DNA of 64,000 nt from Dactylosporangium roseum (GCF_025264685.1 NZ_CP073721.1:7147501-7211500); one strand, 5' to 3'. Positions 27,546 to 36,357 are shown, numbered from the stretch's first letter. Translations and numbers: made by a program. The notes: generated by a model not told the origin, from the letters alone.

Positions 27546-28930
27546 CGCAGCCGGGCCGCCATCCGCGGCCACCCGGGCGCGTGCCGGCGCCACGGTGCCC
27601 GCTCCTCGATCTGCCCGGCCAGACCGAGCAGCAACAGCTCAGCGCCCGGCGCTCCGACGAGCTGCACCGCGGCCGGCAGGCCGTCGGGACGCACGCCGAC
27701 CGGGACGACCAGGGCCGGGAAGCCGGCGAAGTTCCACGGCGCCGCGTAGGGCGCGTATCGGGCGTTGGCCAGCATGTTCGCCGTCCAGGACCGAGCCGAC
27801 CAGCGCTGCGCGGCCGGCGGTGCGGCCGCCAGGGCCGGGGTGACGAGAACGTCGAACCGGCCGTCGGCGAACCAGTTCTGGCACCGCTCGCGCCAGGTGG
27901 CCCGGTCGGCGTCGCGGACGAGGCCCCGAGCCAGCGCCTGCTCGCCGAGTGCGGCGTGGCGCCGGGTCCGCGGTTGCAGACGCTCGCGGTCGGCCTCGAC
28001 GGTGTCCAGGTGCACCGCGGCGAACCAGGTCGCGAGGACCTTGGTCGCCAGCGACGGCGGGTAGACGGGGTCGGCGCGGACCGCCTCGTGCCCCCGGGCG
28101 AGCAGCAGCCGGACCGCGTCGCTGAGCCCCTGCCGCGCGCCCGCGTCCGCGAAGACCCCGGCGACGGGGCTGCGGAGGGAGACCGCCACGCGGAGCGTTC
28201 CCGGCGGTGTGAGCGCCTGAGGTGTACGGCCGGCGAGCACCGAGAACCCGAGATGCGCATCGGCGACCGTGGTGGCGAGGATGCCGTTCTCGGCCAGCCC
28301 GTACCAGTCGTTGGCGCCGATGCCGGCCGGCACCACTCCCCGGCCGGGCTTGAGCCCGACGATGCCGCAGCAGGCGGCCGGGATGCGCACCGAGCCGAGG
28401 CCGTCGTTGCCGTGGGCGATGGGCACCAGACCGGCGGCGACCGCGGCCGCCGAGCCGCCGCTAGAGCCGCCCGGCGTCCGGTCGGTGCGCCACGGGTTGC
28501 GGGTCACGCCGTCGGCGTCGTCGGTGACCGCCCAGATGCCGAGCTCCGGCATCCGCGTGACCCCGACGACCACCGCGCCGGCACCCCGGAGCCGCCGGAC
28601 CACCTCGTGGTCCCGGTCGGCGACCGGCCCCCGGGCGGCCGCCGACCCGTTCCACGTCGCCAGGCCGGCGACCGGGGTGTTCTCCTTGACCGCGATCGGC
28701 ACCCCGGCGAGCGCCAGGTTGCCGAGCTCGGGCTGCTCGTCGACCGTCTCCGCCTCGGCGATCGCGGCGGCGGCGCGCACCTCACGGAACGCGCCGACGA
28801 TGCGGTCGTAGGCCCGGATCGAGTCGAGGTGATCGGCCACGACCTGCGTGGCCGACGTGTCACCGCGCCGGACGGCACGGGCGATCTCCCTGGCGGTGGC
28901 GCCTACCCAGGTGGTGGAGCGGTGCAGCAT
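27542..28930 (-). CDS. Amidase (amidase signature family)
   Basis: 462 residues. The Ser-cisSer-Lys triad is visible: Lys in IAVKENTPVAG and the serines in TPGGSSGGSAAAVAAG; GLKPGRGVVP follows as in GatA-like amidases. The substrate is unknown. ATG 28930 is six bases from GGAAGGTG. It lies upstream of, and overlaps, the DUF4328-like gene. No gatC or gatB is nearby, so a role in tRNA-dependent amidation is unlikely. Confidence 0.9.
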   Translation of the reverse strand: MLHRSTTWVGATAREIARAVRRGDTSATQVVADHLDSIRAYDRIVGAFREVRAAAAIAEAETVDEQPELGNLALAGVPIAVKENTPVAGLATWNGSAAARGPVADRDHEVVRRLRGAGAVVVGVTRMPELGIWAVTDDADGVTRNPWRTDRTPGGSSGGSAAAVAAGLVPIAHGNDGLGSVRIPAACCGIVGLKPGRGVVPAGIGANDWYGLAENGILATTVADAHLGFSVLAGRTPQALTPPGTLRVAVSLRSPVAGVFADAGARQGLSDAVRLLLARGHEAVRADPVYPPSLATKVLATWFAAVHLDTVEADRERLQPRTRRHAALGEQALARGLVRDADRATWRERCQNWFADGRFDVLVTPALAAAPPAAQRWSARSWTANMLANARYAPYAAPWNFAGFPALVVPVGVRPDGLPAAVQLVGAPGAELLLLGLAGQIEERAPWRRHAPGWPRMAARLR

Positions 28931-28964
28931 TCGGGACACCTTCCGTACCGGCGGCGGGTGCGGT

Positions 28965-29055
28965 CTAGCGCCTGTTTCAACGTTCGCCGGGTGCGCGCCG
29001 GGCTCGGGGCGTTCGGCCCGCCGCAGCCCGGCCTCAGCCATGAAACAGGCGCTAG
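28965..29055. repeat. Inverted repeat with 15-bp perfect arms
   Basis: CTAGCGCCTGTTTCA at 28965-28979 and its exact reverse complement at 29041-29055, separated by 61 bases that are themselves GC-rich and partly self-complementary. It sits between the end of metB and the start of the amidase (both minus strand), where it could terminate metB. I did not find a second copy in the window. Confidence 0.7.
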
Positions 29056-29059
29056 TGTC

Positions 29060-30202
29060 TCAACGAGCGAGGGCCTGCTCCAGGTCGGCCAGAAGATCGT
29101 CGATTGTTTCGATCCCGACGGACAGGCGGACGAGGTCCGAAGGTACCTCCAGCGGGCTGCCCGCGGCGCTGGCGTGGGTCATGCGGCCGGGGTGCTCGAT
29201 CAGCGACTCCACCCCACCGAGCGACTCGCCGAGGACAAACAGCTTGGCGCGGTCACAGATCTCGACCGCGTGCTCCTCGCCGCCTCGCGCGCGGAAGCTG
29301 ACCATCCCGCCGTACCGCTTCATCTGCTTCGCGGCGATCTCATGCCCGTGGTGCTCCGGCAGACCCGGGTAGAGCACCTGAGCGACGGCCTTGTGCCGCT
29401 GGAGGAACTCGACGACCTTCTCCGCGTTGTCGCAGTGGCGGTCCATGCGCACGCCGAGGGTCTTGACGCCGCGCAGCGTCAGCCAGGAGTCGAACGGGCC
29501 GGCAACCGCGCCCATCGCGTTCTGGTGATAGGCGAGGTTCTGCATCAACTCCTCGTCGACGCCCACGAGCGCGCCGCCGACGACGTCGGAGTGCCCGCCG
29601 ACGTACTTCGTGGTGGAGTGCACGACGACGTCGGCGCCGAGGTGGAGCGGCTGCTGGAGATACGGCGAGGCGAAGGTGTTGTCGACGACCAGCAGCGCGC
29701 CGCGGTCGTGGGCGACCTGGGCGAGGGCCGCGATGTCGGCGATGCCGAGCAGCGGGTTGGTCGGCGTCTCGACCCAGACGATCTTCGTGCGGTCGGTGAT
29801 CGCCTCGCGGACGGCGTCGACGCTGTGGATGGAGGCGGCGGTCCAGTCGAGGCCCCAGCGCTGCGCGACGCGGGCGAAGAGCCGGTAGGTGCCGCCGTAT
29901 GCGTCGTCGGGGATGACGACGTGGTCGCCCGGCCGGCAGACCGTGCGGAGCAGGGTGTCCTCGGCGGCGAGGCCGGACGCGAACGCGAGGGCGCGGCGTC
30001 CGCCCTCGAGTGCGGCGAGGCACTCCTGGAGTGCGTCACGGGTGGGGTTGGCGGTGCGGCTGTACTCGTACCCCTGACGCGGCTGTCCGACCGCGTCCTG
30101 AGCGTAGGTGCTGGTCTGGTAGATGGGCGGGATCACCGCGCCGGTCGTGGGATCCGGCTCCTGTCCGGCGTGGATGGCGAGCGTCTCGAAGCCGTGGTTC
30201 AT
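29060..30202 (-). CDS. metB: Cystathionine gamma-synthase
   Basis: PLP enzyme joining O-acylhomoserine and cysteine, in methionine synthesis and transsulfuration. 380 residues. The PLP lysine lies in HSTTKYVGGHSDVVGG; GYEYSRTANPTRDAL and VWVETPTNPLL are family motifs. Cystathionine gamma-lyase is the main alternative, since the two are hard to separate by sequence, but synteny with metB-greA-mca in mycobacteria favours MetB. ATG 30202 gives the family start MNHGFETLAIHAGQ; ATG 30214 is an alternative. Divergent from the HIT gene with a 34-bp gap. Confidence 0.9.
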   Translation of the reverse strand: MNHGFETLAIHAGQEPDPTTGAVIPPIYQTSTYAQDAVGQPRQGYEYSRTANPTRDALQECLAALEGGRRALAFASGLAAEDTLLRTVCRPGDHVVIPDDAYGGTYRLFARVAQRWGLDWTAASIHSVDAVREAITDRTKIVWVETPTNPLLGIADIAALAQVAHDRGALLVVDNTFASPYLQQPLHLGADVVVHSTTKYVGGHSDVVGGALVGVDEELMQNLAYHQNAMGAVAGPFDSWLTLRGVKTLGVRMDRHCDNAEKVVEFLQRHKAVAQVLYPGLPEHHGHEIAAKQMKRYGGMVSFRARGGEEHAVEICDRAKLFVLGESLGGVESLIEHPGRMTHASAAGSPLEVPSDLVRLSVGIETIDDLLADLEQALAR

Positions 30203-30236
30203 GGCACCGACCATAGTGGCGGATAGGCTGGCATGC

Positions 30237-30650
30237 GTGTCGGCCTGTCTTTTCTGCGCCATCGCGTCGGGCTCCGCTCCGGCGTTCATGGTGGCCTCCT
30301 GTGATTCAGCCGTCGCGTTTCTCGACATCCGCCCGGTCTTCAAGGGACACCTGCTCGTGACGCCACGCTCGCACGTGGTGACCCTGCCGGATCTGCCGTC
30401 ATCCGAGTTGGCGCCATATTTCGGATTTGTACAGGCTGTGGCGCGCGCGGTGGAGACGGGACTCTCGGCGGGCGGGACCTTCGTCGCGATCAACAACAAG
30501 GTCTCGCAGAGCGTGCCGCACCTGCACACACACGTGGTGCCGCGGACGAAGGGCGACGGCCTGCGCGGCTTCTTCTGGCCGCGCACCAAGTACGAGTCGG
30601 ACGACGAGGCGCGGTCCTACGCGGAGAAGATCGCAGCCGTAATGCCTTGA
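30237..30650 (+). CDS. HIT family nucleotide hydrolase
   Basis: 137 residues with the histidine triad HLHTHVVPR and an N-terminal zinc-type CLFCAI motif, as in Hint/HIT phosphoramidases and AMP-lysine or Ap4A hydrolases. DIRPVFKGHLLVTPRSH is the typical substrate strand. GTG 30237 starts right behind the intergenic promoter region with no clear ribosome site, so a leaderless mRNA is possible. Located between metB (divergent) and msrA (same strand, 65 bp on). Confidence 0.9.
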   Translation: MSACLFCAIASGSAPAFMVASCDSAVAFLDIRPVFKGHLLVTPRSHVVTLPDLPSSELAPYFGFVQAVARAVETGLSAGGTFVAINNKVSQSVPHLHTHVVPRTKGDGLRGFFWPRTKYESDDEARSYAEKIAAVMP

Positions 30651-30715
30651 TAAGGCATCTCGCGCGGTGGCGCGGCAGACTTGAGTCCGAGCACCTCAAG
30701 TTTAAGGAGCTGATT

Positions 30716-31387
<672 letters not shown>

Positions 31388-31398
31388 GGTGGAGATTT

Positions 31399-31434
31399 CC
31401 CTTGCTGTCCGTACAATCGTACGGACAGCAAGGG
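31399..31434. promoter_or_regulatory. Perfect 16-bp inverted repeat, probable toxin-antitoxin operator
   Basis: Arms CCCTTGCTGTCCGTAC and its exact complement, separated by AATC, ending six bases before the antitoxin ATG. A perfect TACAAT -10 box lies across the centre (31412-31417), so a protein bound here would block the promoter. Autorepression by the ribbon-helix-helix antitoxin, as in TacAT and AtaRT systems, is the expected use. Confidence 0.8.
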
Positions 31435-31440
31435 GGCTCG

Positions 31441-31722
31441 ATGACCATCGCAGCATCCGCGCGCTTCGAGTTCCGCCTGCGGCCAGAAGCCAAAAGACGG
31501 ATCCAGCAAGCGGCAGATCTCGTGCACGAGAGCACGTCAGACTTCGCACGGACGGCGGCGGAAGAGCGCGCCGAACGCGTCCTGCGAGAGCACATGATGG
31601 CCACCGCTGTGCCGGCGGAGTTCTTCGACGAGCTTCTTGCCGCGCTCGACCAGCCGGCAACGCCGAACCAAGCGCTGCAGGCCGCCGCGCAACGGGCTCG
31701 CCGCATCGTGGAACGACGATAA
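31441..31722 (+). CDS. DUF1778 (TacA-type) ribbon-helix-helix antitoxin
   Basis: 93 residues. The N-terminal ARFEFRLRPEAKRRIQQAA segment is the DUF1778 DNA-binding ribbon and helix. The C-terminal tail (about 50-93) would wrap the acetyltransferase toxin. It begins right after the palindromic operator and is followed six bases later by the GNAT gene. The pair lies inside the duplicated msrA ends. Confidence 0.88.
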   Translation: MTIAASARFEFRLRPEAKRRIQQAADLVHESTSDFARTAAEERAERVLREHMMATAVPAEFFDELLAALDQPATPNQALQAAAQRARRIVERR

Positions 31723-31728
31723 GCCCAG

Positions 31729-32220
31729 GTGCCGTTCATCAGCGAAGCCCTGAGCGAGCAGCACGACACCAGCTTCTTCGACAGCAGTAAGCCCGACCTC
31801 GATGACTGGCTCCAGCAGCACGCGATGACGACCGAGGCCCGGCGCACGGGCCGCACGTTCGTATGGGACGAGGATCGTCGCGTAGTCGCGTACTACACAA
31901 TCGCCGCGCATCTCATCGTGCGCCAAGACCTTCCTCGCGCACTCGGCCGGGGCTATCCAGCTCAGATCCCGGCCGTGCTGCTCGCCCGCCTTGCACTCGA
32001 CAAGACTCTGCACGGTCAGGGCCACGGCGGCGTACTGCTCTCCGACGCGCTCCACCGGATCGTCGTCGCCACACAGACCGTTGCCGCCAGGTTTGTGGTC
32101 ATCGACGCGATCGACGGGGCGGCCCACGGCTTCTATCAGCACCACGGCTTCCGAGAGATCCCCGGATCGATGCGCCTGGTCCAGAAGGTCAGCGACATCG
32201 CCGCCGCACTTTGCCTCTGA
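31729..32220 (+). CDS. GNAT acetyltransferase toxin (TacT/AtaT-like)
   Basis: 163 residues. In known relatives the enzyme acetylates the amino group of aminoacyl-tRNA and stops translation. The acetyl-CoA motif region is LALDKTLHGQGHGG and the catalytic-type tyrosine is in HGFYQHHGF (Tyr136). The N-terminal strand reading ISEALSEQHDTSFFDSSKPDLDDWL is typical of the TacT group. GTG 31729 is chosen because the family begins at PFISEAL. Partner of the upstream DUF1778 protein; the target tRNA is unknown. Confidence 0.88.
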   Translation: MPFISEALSEQHDTSFFDSSKPDLDDWLQQHAMTTEARRTGRTFVWDEDRRVVAYYTIAAHLIVRQDLPRALGRGYPAQIPAVLLARLALDKTLHGQGHGGVLLSDALHRIVVATQTVAARFVVIDAIDGAAHGFYQHHGFREIPGSMRLVQKVSDIAAALCL

Positions 32221-32230
32221 GGTACTCCAA

Positions 32231-32332
32231 CCACCAGCAGTACCTTTCAAGTGACAAAACCCCAACGGGTACTGCAACCATGGCCCCAACGGCATGACCT
32301 GCCCCATCAGGGTCGGAACGCTGCCTGCCTGA
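32231..32332 (+). pseudogene. Decayed second copy of the msrA 3' end
   Basis: About 100 bp aligning with 31279-31387 of msrA at a constant offset of 952 bp. By eye roughly 87% of bases match over the first ~93 positions. A one-base deletion in the GACAAGAACC region breaks the frame. The end differs (reading CPI-RVGTLPA-stop if in frame). A strong terminator follows within 15 bp. It is best read as the ancestral end of msrA displaced by insertion of the toxin-antitoxin unit. Confidence 0.8.
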
Positions 32333-32346
32333 TCCCTCGACGAACG

Positions 32347-32376
32347 AAACGGGCGCCCCTCATCGGGCGCCCGTTT
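32347..32376. terminator. Bidirectional intrinsic terminator
   Basis: Perfect 12-bp arms AAACGGGCGCCC and GGGCGCCCGTTT around a CTCATC loop. The plus strand ends in TTTT and the minus strand in a TTT-rich tail. It closes the msrA/toxin-antitoxin transcription unit and, from the other side, the 50-residue gene whose stop is two bases away. Confidence 0.88.
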
Positions 32377-32378
32377 TG

Positions 32379-32531
32379 CTACCTGCTGGGGACCATGACG
32401 GTCCGGCCGTCGACCACCTTGGCGACCAACAACCCGGTGATCACCACCCCATGCTGGGGGTGAGTTTCGACTCGACACTTGCCGGTGTCGATCAACAGCC
32501 GGGCCGTCTGCTGTGCACCGCGTTCCTCCAT
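32379..32531 (-). CDS. 50-residue small protein of unknown function
   Basis: ATG 32531 is preceded by AAGGAG at good spacing, and that site overlaps the stop codon of the upstream small gene, so the two are translated together. The product starts MEERGAQQTARLLIDTG, contains one Cys, and ends with a VVITGLLVAKVVDGRTVMV stretch that looks like beta strands. I do not recognise a family. The terminator directly after the stop and the strong ribosome site make it a credible gene despite its size. Confidence 0.68.
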   Translation of the reverse strand: MEERGAQQTARLLIDTGKCRVETHPQHGVVITGLLVAKVVDGRTVMVPSR

Positions 32532-32540
32532 ACAAGCTCC

Positions 32541-32807
32541 TTATCGCCGCTGATTTCTCGGTGACACGTTGATCAGGCGCCACGGTGAACCGTCCGGCAC
32601 AAGGTGTGCCGCCTCCATCCCGATGTCGGCGAGCTGGCGGCCGACACATGGGTAGTACTGGTACGGCCGGCACACCTGGCACCAGCCGTCCGGACCGGGT
32701 TGGTGATCGCCGAAGAGTCGGCGGCTGACCTGCCACATGAGCCGGTTCCGGCACTGGGCCGGCGGATCGAGCGGCGGATTGGTGCGGTTGTACGGCAGCA
32801 CGGTCAC
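32541..32807 (-). CDS. Small cysteine-motif protein divergent from an XRE regulator
   Basis: 88 residues from GTG 32807, six bases after GGGAGG. It carries WCQVCRPYQYYPC, a CxxC-x7-C pattern that could bind zinc, plus an upstream Cys (QCRNRL). Function not recognised. It shares the CxxC...PC idea with the small protein at 37887-38225. It forms a two-gene unit with the 50-residue gene and is divergent from the XRE regulator at 33031, an arrangement like the whiJ-type gene clusters of actinomycetes in which small proteins accompany an HTH regulator. Confidence 0.68.
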   Translation of the reverse strand: MTVLPYNRTNPPLDPPAQCRNRLMWQVSRRLFGDHQPGPDGWCQVCRPYQYYPCVGRQLADIGMEAAHLVPDGSPWRLINVSPRNQRR

Positions 32808-32971
32808 TGCGAGCCTCCCGTGATGACGACGGCTGGTTTGGACGGCAGCCGGGATGAGCGGGATACGGGACCCGGCGACCGCCCAGCCGCGGTGGTCCCT
32901 GACGCCTCCACTCACCCCGGCGCCGACTCCGACCATTCCGTAGGTCTCCCTGCTCGGGCATGGCGTCGACG

Positions 32972-32988
32972 CATGTCACCGTGACATG
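32972..32988. promoter_or_regulatory. CATGTCAC-C-GTGACATG palindrome upstream of the XRE gene
   Basis: Perfect 8-bp arms with a single-base centre, 43 bp before the XRE start, in the 223-bp region shared with the divergent small-protein genes. It is a good candidate operator for the XRE regulator itself. Nothing else stands out in 32808-33030. Confidence 0.6.
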
Positions 32989-33030
32989 ACGTGCTCGACT
33001 CCTCACCGAGGCCGCCTTACGCTCGGCCAC

Positions 33031-34428
33031 ATGGCGCACCGAGCCAGCGACCCGCTGCGCGTCCCGGACGAGTTCTGGGCGCGCGACGACGTGCGAGGCG
33101 CGCTCACCGAGCGTGACATCGGCACGCTGTTCCAGCTCGTCCGCCGTCATACCGGCGCCAGCCAGACCCAGCTCGGCATAGCGGCCGGGCTCGAACAGGG
33201 CTACGTCAGCCGGATCATGGCCGGGCGCAAGGTGATGGTGATCGACGTCTTGGAACGGATCGCCGACGGATTCGGCATGCCGTCGACACCGCGCGTCCTG
33301 CTGGGCCTCGCGCCGGGCGGTCACGCCTCGGCCGGCCTGGAACCCCCGGCGGCGGTGTCCGGGACCTGGCAGGACGGCGTAGCGGCTGCGGTCGAGTTGT
33401 GGCGAGGTGACGTGGAACGTCGGGAAGTCCTGCGGTACGGCGCCTTCACGGCGGCGGGCTTCACATTGCCCGCGCTGCGCTGGTTCACCGGTGAGGGTCA
33501 GGTCGACCTGGCCAAGACCGGCCAACGGGCGGTCGGTCAACCCGACGTTGACATGATCCGCGAGATGACCGGCACCTTCCGGCAGCTCGACAACCAGTAC
33601 GGCGGCGGCCGCCTGCGGCAGACCCTCGTGCGCTACCTCGACAACGAGGTCACTCCCCTGCTCCGCGACGGCCGCTTCGACCACGCCACCGGCCGCGCGC
33701 TGCTCAGTGCCTCGGCCGAAGCCACACAACTCGCCGGTTGGATGGCGTACGACGACGGCGAACACGCGCTCGGCCAGCGCTACATGATCCAGGCGCTCGA
33801 CCTGGCGAAGGCCGCCGACGACAAGCCGCTCGGCGCGGAGATCCTGGCCGCGATGAGCCACCAGGCCGTCTACCTCGGCGACTCGGCAGTAGCGGTCGAG
33901 CTTGCCCGGGCCTCCGGCCGAACGGCGGACCACGCCGGCGTGCCGGTCCTCGTCGCCGAAGCGCTCGTAATGCAGGCCCACGCGCACGCCCGCCTCGGCG
34001 ACGCGATGACGTGCGCCGCGCTGCTCAGCCGCGCGGAGGTGGCGCTCGACCGGGCCGATCGCAGCCGCGACCCGCAGTGGATCTCGTACTTCGACGAGGC
34101 GTACCTGGCCGCCCGCTTCGGCCACTGCTTTCGCGAACTCAAGCAGGGCAAGCAGGCCGAGCGGTTTGCGGTGCAGTCGCTCAAGATGGACAGCCGTTAC
34201 GTGCGCGGCCGAACGTTCAACCTGCTCCTCCTCGCCATCGCGTGCGCCCAGGTCGGTGACGCCGCACGGGCCTGCGCGATCGGCGACAAGGCGCTGGAAC
34301 TCACCACACGACTGCACTCGGCGCGGGCACACGGTTACCTCCGCGAGTTGCAGAACAGCCTTGCGCCATACGGGAAGTCGCCAGTCGTGCGGCAGTTCAA
34401 CACGCGGGTGAGCGCCCTGCTGCGGTAG
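33031..34428 (+). CDS. XRE-family helix-turn-helix regulator with TPR-like C-terminal domain
   Basis: 465 residues. The N-terminal HTH (about 30-90) contains ASQTQLGIAAGLEQGYVSRI. The long C-terminal part is alpha-helical with TPR-like repeats (for example GWMAYDDGEHALGQRYMIQA and HARLGDAMTCAALLSRAE), a sensor-type architecture common in Streptomyces and Micromonosporaceae. ATG 33031 gives the family start followed by SDPLRVPDEFW; an upstream ATG at 32986 lies in the operator palindrome and is rejected. Its stop abuts the stop of the convergent NUDIX gene with no base between. Confidence 0.88.
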   Translation: MAHRASDPLRVPDEFWARDDVRGALTERDIGTLFQLVRRHTGASQTQLGIAAGLEQGYVSRIMAGRKVMVIDVLERIADGFGMPSTPRVLLGLAPGGHASAGLEPPAAVSGTWQDGVAAAVELWRGDVERREVLRYGAFTAAGFTLPALRWFTGEGQVDLAKTGQRAVGQPDVDMIREMTGTFRQLDNQYGGGRLRQTLVRYLDNEVTPLLRDGRFDHATGRALLSASAEATQLAGWMAYDDGEHALGQRYMIQALDLAKAADDKPLGAEILAAMSHQAVYLGDSAVAVELARASGRTADHAGVPVLVAEALVMQAHAHARLGDAMTCAALLSRAEVALDRADRSRDPQWISYFDEAYLAARFGHCFRELKQGKQAERFAVQSLKMDSRYVRGRTFNLLLLAIACAQVGDAARACAIGDKALELTTRLHSARAHGYLRELQNSLAPYGKSPVVRQFNTRVSALLR

Positions 34429-34986
34429 CTATTCCTTGCGCATCGCCAGCAACCGCAGCAAGCCCGCGACGGAGGCGGCGCCGACGATCTCACCTCGCGC
34501 GATCAGGTCAAGGGCGTCGTCGAGCGGGATCCATCCGATACGTTCGGCCTCGTTGACGTCGATCGGCGCGCCGGTGAGGTGTGCTCCCCTGCCGAGGTAC
34601 AGCAGGTTCTCGGCGTCGGCGGTGCCGACCATCGGCTGGATCGACAGCAGGAACTCGACCTCACGGGGCCGCCAGCCGGTCTCTTCTTCGACCTCTCGGG
34701 CGGCGGCGATGGCCGGGTCCTCGGCATCGTCGACGTAGCCGCCCGGCAGCTCCCACACCCAGCGGTCGATGATGAACCGGTGCCGCCACATCATGAGCAC
34801 CCGGTCCTCGTCGTCGACGACGAGCATCATGGCGGCCTTGGGCACGCGGAGCACGTACTGCTCGAACCGCACGCCGTCGGGTAGTTCAACTTCGGCGATG
34901 CTGAGCTTCGCCCGGCGGGTGTCGTCGACGATGCGCTCACCGTGGATGGTCCAGCGGGTCAACTCGGCTGAGCGTCCGTCCGTCAC
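34429..34986 (-). CDS. NUDIX hydrolase (ADP-ribose pyrophosphatase-like)
   Basis: 185 residues with a full NUDIX box: GGYVDDAEDPAIAAAREVEE followed by ETGW, giving the Mg2+-binding Glu residues. The flanking strands (ELPGG before, SIQPMVGTADAENLLYL after) resemble the ADP-ribose pyrophosphatase group. GTG 34986 starts MTDGRSAELTRW. Convergent and abutting with the XRE gene. Confidence 0.88.
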   Translation of the reverse strand: MTDGRSAELTRWTIHGERIVDDTRRAKLSIAEVELPDGVRFEQYVLRVPKAAMMLVVDDEDRVLMMWRHRFIIDRWVWELPGGYVDDAEDPAIAAAREVEEETGWRPREVEFLLSIQPMVGTADAENLLYLGRGAHLTGAPIDVNEAERIGWIPLDDALDLIARGEIVGAASVAGLLRLLAMRKE

Positions 34987-35535
34987 GCATCGACGATAGC
35001 GAAGCCGCCGCGCTGGCCGATGCCGGCGCGTGCGGCGCCAGCAGGCTGAGCGCGAGCGGCGACCACCTCAGCCACTCATCCCGTTGGCAAGCCGCAAAGC
35101 GGCGCGGCAGCCGAGCGCCCCAACCAGGACGGTGCTCAGCCACCCACGCGCTCGTCGCAGCCCCGGCCGCTTTCCGATGTGTCTCGCTGGCGGCGTCGCG
35201 TTCGCCACAATCTACGTCCTGCGGTGAAAGACAGATCAGGCGACAGAGCCCGACCGGTTCGAGGACAGCGCTGAGTCAGAACCGGCGGGGAAGGTCCTGA
35301 GGCGGTATTCGAAGTGGTGGTAAATCCAGGTTAACGCCCTCCAACTCGAACGCCGAACCTCCTCGGTGTGAACCCGGGCGGTGCTCGCCACCGACCAGAC
35401 GAGCAACCCGACCAGCAGCCAGTTCGCGAGAATTGATCGGATATATACGGACAAAATGGGATCATGAGGGCTCGGGGCCAACCGCCCGTGAACAGGAGGG
35501 CGACCGGTCATCGATCACCGCGAAGGATCACCAGC
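34987..35535. other. 549-bp stretch without a confident gene
   Basis: No convincing coding sequence. A minus-strand frame at 35236-35511 (91 codons) encodes one plausible membrane helix (ILANWLLVGLLVWSVAS) and contains an in-frame TTA codon, but it has no clear ribosome site, so I do not call it. The section 35320-35460 is visibly more AT-rich (for example GGATATATACGG near 35440) and probably holds the promoter of the secreted-protein gene that starts at 35536. Confidence 0.5.
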
Positions 35536-36297
35536 ATGCACAACGACGACCTCGGTACCGGTCGGCGCCTCAGGGCCCGACCGATACTTCTGGGCGCGGC
35601 CGGACTCATGGCGGTGCTCACCACCACCGGTGCGGCCGCCCAGCAGGGGGCCAATGCGGCGAAGACCGCCGATGCCGCCCGCGCCGAAACACCGTCGGCG
35701 GCCGCCGGCGCCGAACCGGGCACCAGCACCGACCCGGGAAGCGGCGCAAGCCCGACCGGCAGCGCAAGCTCGACCGGCAGCATGAGCCCGGGCAGCCCGG
35801 GACAGAGCGGCACCGCCCCGATCGGCGCGGGCCAGAGCGGCGGCCCAGGCCCGACCGCCGGAGCCGGCACAGCTCCGGGCGGCGCGACGAGCCCCGGCGC
35901 CACCACCGCCGGCCGTGCGAGCGCGAGCGCCAGCCCGAGCGCCACAGCCGGTACACCTGGAACACCCGGCGCCGAACCGGCAATCTCCATCCGCAATACG
36001 GGCTCGCTGCAGACCGACCGGGCCACGCTCCGCGTCGTGTCCGGCCGGACGGACCTCACCGGCCAGCGTGAGCTGGGCTGGGTGGCGGGCCAGGGCGAGC
36101 CGTTCGGCTCCGCGCGCTGCACGCAGGAGCTGCGGCTCGTACCGGGCGGGCCCGTCGTCACGAAGCCCGAGCTGCTGATCTGCTGGCGGACGAGTCCGGT
36201 GAAGAGCGTCTACACCGTCGCCGTCTCCCTCGACGGGCACCCGTCGCGGGAGATCAGCGTCGCCGCGATCGACGAGGCGTGGGACGAACTCCGGTAG
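35536..36297 (+). CDS. Exported protein with low-complexity linker
   Basis: 253 residues. The N-terminus has an Arg-rich start and a hydrophobic segment (PILLGAAGLMAVLTTTGAAA), a signal peptide or anchor. Residues about 45-145 are a Gly/Ser/Thr/Pro/Ala-rich linker of irregular repeats. The C-terminal domain (about 148-253) has two cysteines (SARCTQEL and LLICWRT) and a beta-rich look. Function not recognised. ATG 35536 is nine bases after GAAGGA. A perfect 30-bp palindromic terminator follows. Confidence 0.75.
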   Translation: MHNDDLGTGRRLRARPILLGAAGLMAVLTTTGAAAQQGANAAKTADAARAETPSAAAGAEPGTSTDPGSGASPTGSASSTGSMSPGSPGQSGTAPIGAGQSGGPGPTAGAGTAPGGATSPGATTAGRASASASPSATAGTPGTPGAEPAISIRNTGSLQTDRATLRVVSGRTDLTGQRELGWVAGQGEPFGSARCTQELRLVPGGPVVTKPELLICWRTSPVKSVYTVAVSLDGHPSREISVAAIDEAWDELR

Positions 36298-36312
36298 CCG
36301 GCACAAGAACAG

Positions 36313-36342
36313 AGCGGGGCGCCCCGGCCGGGGCGCCCCGCT
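36313..36342. terminator. 30-bp perfect palindromic terminator between convergent genes
   Basis: AGCGGGGCGCCCCGG followed directly by its reverse complement, between the ends of the exported-protein gene and the TIG-protein gene. On the minus strand the tail reads TCTGTTCTTGTGCCG. The CGGCACAAGAAC (plus strand) at its edge recurs beside the hairpin at 37636. Confidence 0.82.
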
Positions 36343-36357
36343 TGTCGTTTCAGCGGA

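Noticed and set aside
27581..30226. 881-codon plus-strand open frame opposite amidase and metB
   Set aside because: Antisense to genes with clear catalytic motifs; Arg/Gly/Val-rich shadow.
32251..32463. 70-codon plus-strand frame across the decayed msrA copy and the terminator
   Set aside because: It runs through a strong terminator and opposite the 50-residue gene.
31537..34332. 931-codon minus-strand open frame across the toxin and XRE genes
   Set aside because: It lies antisense to three well-supported genes and one terminator, with no recognisable domain.
35236..35511. 91-codon minus-strand frame with one hydrophobic helix and a TTA codon
   Set aside because: No clear ribosome site, start or family; kept only as a remark in the gap entry.
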